A stretch of DNA of 64,000 bases from Megaleporinus macrocephalus (lineage: Eukaryota; Chordata; Actinopteri; Characiformes; Anostomidae): assembly GCA_021613375.1 (NCBI GenBank), contig CM038711.1:19994694-20058693 (forward strand), in the 5' to 3' direction. Both the position numbers and the translations under genes were made by a program. The number at the start of each line of letters is the position of its first letter. The first letter of the stretch is position 1. Below, one piece after another: positions 59,190 to 64,000 of the stretch. The notes beneath the pieces are model-generated. The model searched no databases and was not told where the DNA came from. It saw only the letters and a program-made list of their open reading frames with translations.

Positions 59190-59640
59190 GTTCACTCTCT
59201 GTCTGAAACGCTCTGTTAGAGCCCCTGTGTCTTTAAGCTCCGCCTCCCACTGAGCCCACTGTGCTCTGATTGGTGAGCTTGCCCACTCTGTTCTGGTTGG
59301 CCAACCAGGCCCCAGGCTGCTGTGGCTTCTTATGCTGTATTCACATGTTTGCACTGGAGAGACACAGCAAAGCAGATATTCTGTTATTGTCTGTGTTGTC
59401 ATAATTTAAAAAAAAATTGTGAGTCATAGATGCTTAAAAATGTTGTTCAATTTTACAACAAATATATAAAAGTGCAGAGCATCCCACCTTTCTCCACCAC
59501 TCCTACAGCTCTCCTCTTATCGCAACACTTATCGCCTTGACTTCTGCACGGCTTCTTTCTGCCGTTGCCCATGTACCGCTATGAGGTTTGAGCCAGAGTC
59601 CGATCCTGAACGTCAGGTAGAAGAAGTTGGTATAGGACCA
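59190..59640 (+). mobile_element. interspersed repeat fragment (family copy B)
   Basis: Shares in order CTCTCTGTCTGAAACGCTCT, CCTGTGTCTTTAAGCTCCGC, CTTGCCCACTCTGTTC and AGTCCGATCCTGAACGTCAG with the copy at 21905-22175. The left boundary may reach about 59100. Copy B contains about 230 bp not present in copy A between the second and third conserved parts, so one has lost or gained sequence. Confidence 0.5.
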
Positions 59641-60685
59641 GAGATCTCTGTATGTTGTGTGTGGATGTACCACACTTGCCTCGCATCAAGAATTAAGTTA
59701 TGAGATGATGTCATCCTGTAGCCTCCGATATATGCAAGTTACACCCTCAAACAGAAAAACTCTACCAAGCACTCGCTGCAAATCTTACCATATAAATTAT
59801 TCTTAGCAGGAAATCATTATTTTACATTCTCCATTGTTAAAGTGAGAGCTTTGATATATTGAGTTTGGTGAAACCCGGTGTATGAACACAAAACAGTTGA
59901 ATGCATAAATGGTTCTTTGCCTGATGAAATGGTTCTTCAGCTGATGGAGAATGTGTCTGCCTAAATGGGTTCTTCTATTATGATGGCAGGCTTGTAACAA
60001 TATCAGAACTTTTTTTTTAGCTTTATAGATCCATACTCAGCACATCCTGCCTCAATCTGAGAAACCATTTCAGCAGGCAAAGAAGCATTTGAGCATGCAA
60101 ATGATTTCATATAGAATCGTTGTTGCTAAACAAACAATCATTGAAGTTTAAGAACGATCCAGCTGTGGGAAAATTTCAGCTACTAATATTCCCAGATTCA
60201 ATGTTCTTCATGTCTGTATTAATCTTTAAGCAGGAAAAAATAAAACCCTGTAAATGAAGTGATGTCACTCTGATGGCTTGTAGTTGTCAACATTTTGAGC
60301 ACTCAATTTAATGAAACCCTCACGATGTTATGAGATGTCAGGTTGACAGGACAGACTGCTCCTTGACACAAGATCATGCAGAGGTGAAAGCTGTTCAGCA
60401 TAATCAACAGTGGAACTATCACTTCATCAGTGCTGAAATGTTGAACCTCATTTGCACAGATATGTTCACGCTCCATATCAGGAGGGTACTTTACAATGCA
60501 GGACTTCTCAGTTAGCATGATAACTTAATCCAAAAGTGAGGTTTGTCTGTTGTTTAACTCTAAAATAAGCTAGTTTTAATTGAAGCTCTTTACTTTAGCT
60601 AATTAAAAGATGACACATCCTATTGAATTCATACTTTTAACAATAAGGGGCAACATACCACCAGGAAACGGACAGTTCCCCCTTG
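59641..60685. other. non-coding, nothing recognised
   Basis: A+T-rich flank with no recognised gene or repeat end. Confidence 0.45.
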
Positions 60686-60713
60686 TTTCTCTTCAATTCT
60701 TGCAGTGTCGCCA

Positions 60714-60917
60714 ATGTTAAAGCTAGTCTTGCTTCTATTTACATCACTTCTTTTGTTTGCAGTAGCTATTGCAGCAGGTAGCAGTGTTGGCTACTTGCCT
60801 ATAAATTATCTAACTGGGACCTTCAACGTGATTGACACGAAGTTCAACTACATCATTGGAGCACTGCTTCTCCTTTATCCTCACACGTTAGACTGGTTCA
60901 ACTCTATACTACACTGA
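60714..60917 (+). CDS. weak candidate: 67-residue hydrophobic microprotein exon
   Basis: An ATG at 60714 opens 67 codons to TGA at 60915-60917. The first about 22 residues (MLKLVLLLFTSLLLFAVAIA and on) look like a signal peptide or membrane anchor, and residues about 45 to 58 (FNYIIGALLLLYP) form a second hydrophobic segment. Eight bases before the ATG, at 60704, a pyrimidine-rich tract ends in TTGCAG, a plausible splice acceptor. AATAAA follows at 61240-61245. It could therefore be the last exon of a plus-strand transcript leaving the CpG-rich region in the opposite direction. I recognise no family, and a chance frame of this length is possible. Confidence 0.18.
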   Translation: MLKLVLLLFTSLLLFAVAIAAGSSVGYLPINYLTGTFNVIDTKFNYIIGALLLLYPHTLDWFNSILH

Positions 60918-62026
60918 CTCACTATCACCTCCTGAGGTATAAAGTCGTATTATGAGACAGGATGGCTCAGGGCTAGCTAGTTGCTACACAATACAATGTC
61001 TTTGACACACCATCACAGCTGTTATTTCTCTATTAAAAATTATATATTTCATATTGATCCTTTAAAATGAACACCTAAAACTATCATCGGCTCAACCTAT
61101 GTATATGCACTCTGCTACTCCACAGTAAGAAATTCACAGCTAGCATACCACAAAGCAACTGGGCACCATTTCAGAGTAGATTTGTTACATGACTACATCT
61201 TAATTCTTTCATCTATCAGTTCCATCTGTACTAGAAAAGAATAAAATGCAGTAACAAATGTTATATTTCAGAAGGAAAGTTTTCTAATGAGTATTTTTCA
61301 AAAGTTTCAAAAGTAGAATGAAAAACGTATATCTTCTGCAAAAAGAAGAACAAAGCAGTGGAGTTTTTGCTGGATGGCATGTAGTGAGGAACCATCAGCC
61401 ATTGTTCCCAAGGCACTTTCTGACAGCAGCAGCCTTGAGACCACAAACGTCTTTTAATTTACAGCCCACTAGGGCGCTATGGCTCCTGACGTATGTGAAT
61501 CACTTCTCCCCTTCTTGTTATAATCTGCTCATTGTTCTGTGCATCTATGAAAACGAGAGATATCTTTAAGAAAAGTGTAATCAGGTGGGCTATTCGTGTG
61601 CTCAGGGTGTAGAACACGGGCTTGCAAGGCTCCTGCCACAGACACACCTTCCTCAGCTCATTAATACAGTGCAGAGCCTCTGAACAGGTTTCTCAGATTT
61701 GAATTAATGCAAATCGCACAGCACAGACACCCAGGAGCTGGACCGCCGTGGTGTAGAGCATGAGGCTACATACCTACCTACAAGAAAATACTTTCAGCCT
61801 TTGTTGAGAAGACTCTTTTGGTAAAACAGAGTAAATGTTGGAATATATTAATAATACTGAAGAGTTGTTGTGTGGGTTGGTTGTTCTAACAACAAATTAA
61901 GAAACTCAGATTTGTTCCCCAGTCATGTCCTGGTTGGGACTCAGGCTAAACAACCAGCTAGCACTGAGCTAATGTTAGTTAGCATATTATTTGTAGAGCA
62001 GGACTGGAAAGTAATATTATTTCACA

Positions 62027-62062
<36 letters not shown>

Positions 62063-62199
62063 CATCATCATAGTCAAATGTTTTTTTTGTTTTACTTTCA
62101 GAAGTGATTTGTTTAACTGGAATCTTAATAAGACAAACACAGATGTCCAGGAAGAACACCTCTGGACATTCAGTTTATTGCTCCAGCTTGATGCTGGAG
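60918..62199. other. non-coding with (ATT)n run
   Basis: ATT trinucleotide repeat at about 62027-62062, continuing as ATC to 62070. No gene recognised. Confidence 0.5.
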
Positions 62200-62207
62200 G
62201 ACTGAAG

Positions 62208-63312
62208 TAGTGTTGTGTCGTTTGCGAACGATTCATACGAATGAACGAACGTACTGAATCGAATCACTTCCTCAGCTGATTCGTTCACTGAACTGAGGGC
62301 CCCTGTTCACTCACTGATTCGTTTACTGAACTGAGGGCCCCTGTTCACTCACTGATTCGTTTACTGAACTGAGGGCCCCTGTTCACTCACTGATTCGTTT
62401 ACTGAACTGAGGGCCCCTGTTCACTCACTGATTCGTTTACTGAACTGAGGGCCCCTGTTCACTCACTGATTCGTTCACTAAACTGAGAGCTCCTGTTCAC
62501 TCACTGATTCGTTCACTGAACTGAGGGCTCCTGTTCACTCACTGATTCGTTCACTGAACTGAGGGCTCCTGTTCACTCACTGATTCGTTCACTGAACTGA
62601 GGGCTCCTGTTCACTCACTGATTCGTTCACTGAACTGAGGGCCCCTGTTCACTCACTGATTCGTTCATTGAACTGAGGGCTCCTGTTCACTCACTGATTC
62701 GTTCACTGAACTGAGGGCTCCTGTTCACTCACTGATTCGTTCACTGAACTGAGGGCTCCTGTTCACTCACTGATTCGTTTACTGAACTGAGGGCTCCTGT
62801 TCACTCACTGATTCGTTTCACTGAACGTACTGACACTGTGATTCACATTCGCGCTGCCACCCAGAGAACTGTTGCTGAGGACGTGATTCACGTTTGCGCT
62901 CCCACTCACTCACATGAAGTCAAGCTATATAAAAATAAACACACACCTCTCCCTTATTTTTACAGATTTAGTTTCTAGAAACAAACTTAAAATGTCATGT
63001 AACAAGTACCGTATAAAACAAGTAGCAATAGAAAAACACAAGTGAGTGATCAATGGCATTTCCTATAATAAACCCAACATTTAGTTGCATACTTGAATAT
63101 TTTTTATTTATTAATTTTTACACTCCTGGTCCCGGGAGTGAACTAAACTGAAACATGAACCGTTCAGCCGTGTATCAGTTAGGTGAGTTGGAGTTGCAGG
63201 CTCCGTCTGCCAAGCACTGGACGATTCGGTAACGAATCTTTTTAACGAATCTGTTTAGTGAACTGATTCTAATGAGTCAGTTCATCTAAAAGAGCTGCTG
63301 TGCCCATCACTA
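62208..63312. mobile_element. complete non-autonomous hAT element with 8-bp target duplication
   Basis: GACTGAAG occurs immediately outside both ends (62200-62207 and 63313-63320), an 8-bp target duplication as hAT transposases make. The element starts TAGTGTTGTGTCG. Its other end, read on the minus strand, starts TAGTGATGGGCA, so the first ten bases of the termini match at eight positions. Subterminal regions carry repeated short motifs (GAACGATTC, GAATCGAATC on the left; ACGATTCGG, AACGAATC on the right). There is no transposase frame. Half of the 1.1-kb length is an internal minisatellite. Length, duplication and termini fit a fish hAT MITE. Confidence 0.88.
62268..62827. repeat. 38-bp minisatellite inside the hAT element, about 14.5 copies
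   Basis: Units start TTCACTCACTGATTCGTT at 62306, 62344, 62382, 62420, 62458, 62496, 62534, 62572, 62610, 62648, 62686, 62724, 62762 and 62800, exactly 38 bp apart. A partial unit precedes and the last is truncated. The first four full units are identical (GTTTACTG with GGGCCCC). Later ones mostly read GTTCACTG with GGGCTCC, with single-base variants at 62458 and 62648. The GATTCGTT core resembles the subterminal motifs of the host element. Confidence 0.97.
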
Positions 63313-63320
63313 GACTGAAG

Positions 63321-64000
63321 GGACATTGCTTTAGGTGGGGCACATTGATTTTCTGAATGTATTATTCATGTCACATGACAGAGTGCACATAAATTCACCT
63401 GATATAGTTTTAAATGACTCTGGTGGTTCTCTACAGGTTTTTGTTTTGTACTGATACTTTACATTACAGTTTATGGCATTTTTGTTTGTTTTTGGCCATA
63501 AAGACAAGTTTGTTTTCAAGTTAAGCCATGTTCCCAGCAATAGCATCACCGACTTACCTCGACAAAATGTAAAAAAAAAAAAAAAAAAAAACAAGGCTAA
63601 GAGGCTACAGGCTACTAGTTATCTGTTAGCACATGTTAGCTACGCCTTGAATAAACGAGAGGGAAAAAAGTCTATTCTGCTGGAATAAGGCTGAGTGTTG
63701 GGTAGGGTCAGTCCAAACCTGAAACTGGATTCTGCCTCAGGTGGTTCAAACATGTCTGGCTGTAAAGTCCAGTAAAGCTGTAAAGTCCAGTAAAGCACGT
63801 TCAGTGGACACGCCCAGCATTTCAGAGCAGAGAACACTGCTTCAACTGCTTTCTTCAAGATTCTGAAACCTGATTTTGTATTTGTTCAAATGTGGCTGCG
63901 TGTTTAATAACACAAAGAAACTCAGCTCACAATAACTACTGCATTGCTCAGACTTTGAGGAGGTTGATGTAGAAGGAACTCTTCAGCTGACAGATGGATT
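63321..64000. other. non-coding right edge
   Basis: Poly(A) run at 63571-63591. An exact 18-bp tandem duplication beginning CTGTAAAGTCCAGTAAAG occurs at 63760-63777 and 63778-63795. No gene recognised. Confidence 0.5.

Noticed and set aside
62200..63320. Bacterial-type iteron or integration site
   Set aside because: Eight-bp target duplication, terminal motifs and genomic context identify a eukaryotic hAT element.

Overview
The window looks like non-coding nuclear DNA of a ray-finned fish. Support comes from the repeats and composition: a DANA/Mermaid-type tRNA-derived SINE, an intact non-autonomous hAT element, LTR-like and TTAA-ended repeat copies typical of teleosts, very many CA, CT and AT microsatellites, several long minisatellites, and an A+T-rich background broken by a few CpG-dense patches. 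There is no operon, no ribosomal or transfer RNA gene that I can see, and no long recognisable protein. The longest open frames (470 to 510 codons, all three plus-strand frames of 33.0 to 34.5 kb) are artefacts of a stop-free polypyrimidine minisatellite.

The best gene signal is on the minus strand. A CpG-rich block at about 58.0 to 58.6 kb carries a four-codon first coding exon (58191 down to 58180, encoding M-S-V-P) that ends in phase 0 at a good GTAAGA donor. A second block with similar layout lies 52 kb downstream, at about 5.9 to 6.3 kb. It has an inverted CCAAT box, a GA-rich leader and another four-codon start (5902 down to 5891, M-N-Y-L), also ending in phase 0 at a GTGAGT donor. The simplest reading is one minus-strand gene with two alternative promoters, the 52 kb between them being intron for the distal form. 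The common downstream exons would then lie to the left of the window, or in its first 5.9 kb where I could not recognise them. I could not name the gene.

Layout: 1 to 5.9 kb, non-coding, with a cluster of perfect AP-1 sites at 4.3 to 4.6 kb. 5.9 to 6.3 kb, candidate proximal first exon. 6.3 to 58.0 kb, putative giant intron. Within it are many short blocks that look like conserved regulatory elements (homeodomain, PBX/HOX, TCF/LEF, MEIS-like motifs, raised CpG), separated by transposon fragments, microsatellites, a 22-bp minisatellite at 25.7 to 26.3 kb and the 1.4-kb polypyrimidine array at 33.1 to 34.5 kb. 58.0 to 58.8 kb, distal CpG-rich promoter and CT tract. 58.8 to 64.0 kb, upstream flank with an older repeat copy, a weak candidate microprotein exon on the plus strand, and a 1.1-kb hAT element with a clear 8-bp target duplication and an internal 38-bp minisatellite.

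All regulatory-element calls are inference from motif content and composition. Cross-species alignment and transcript data would decide them.
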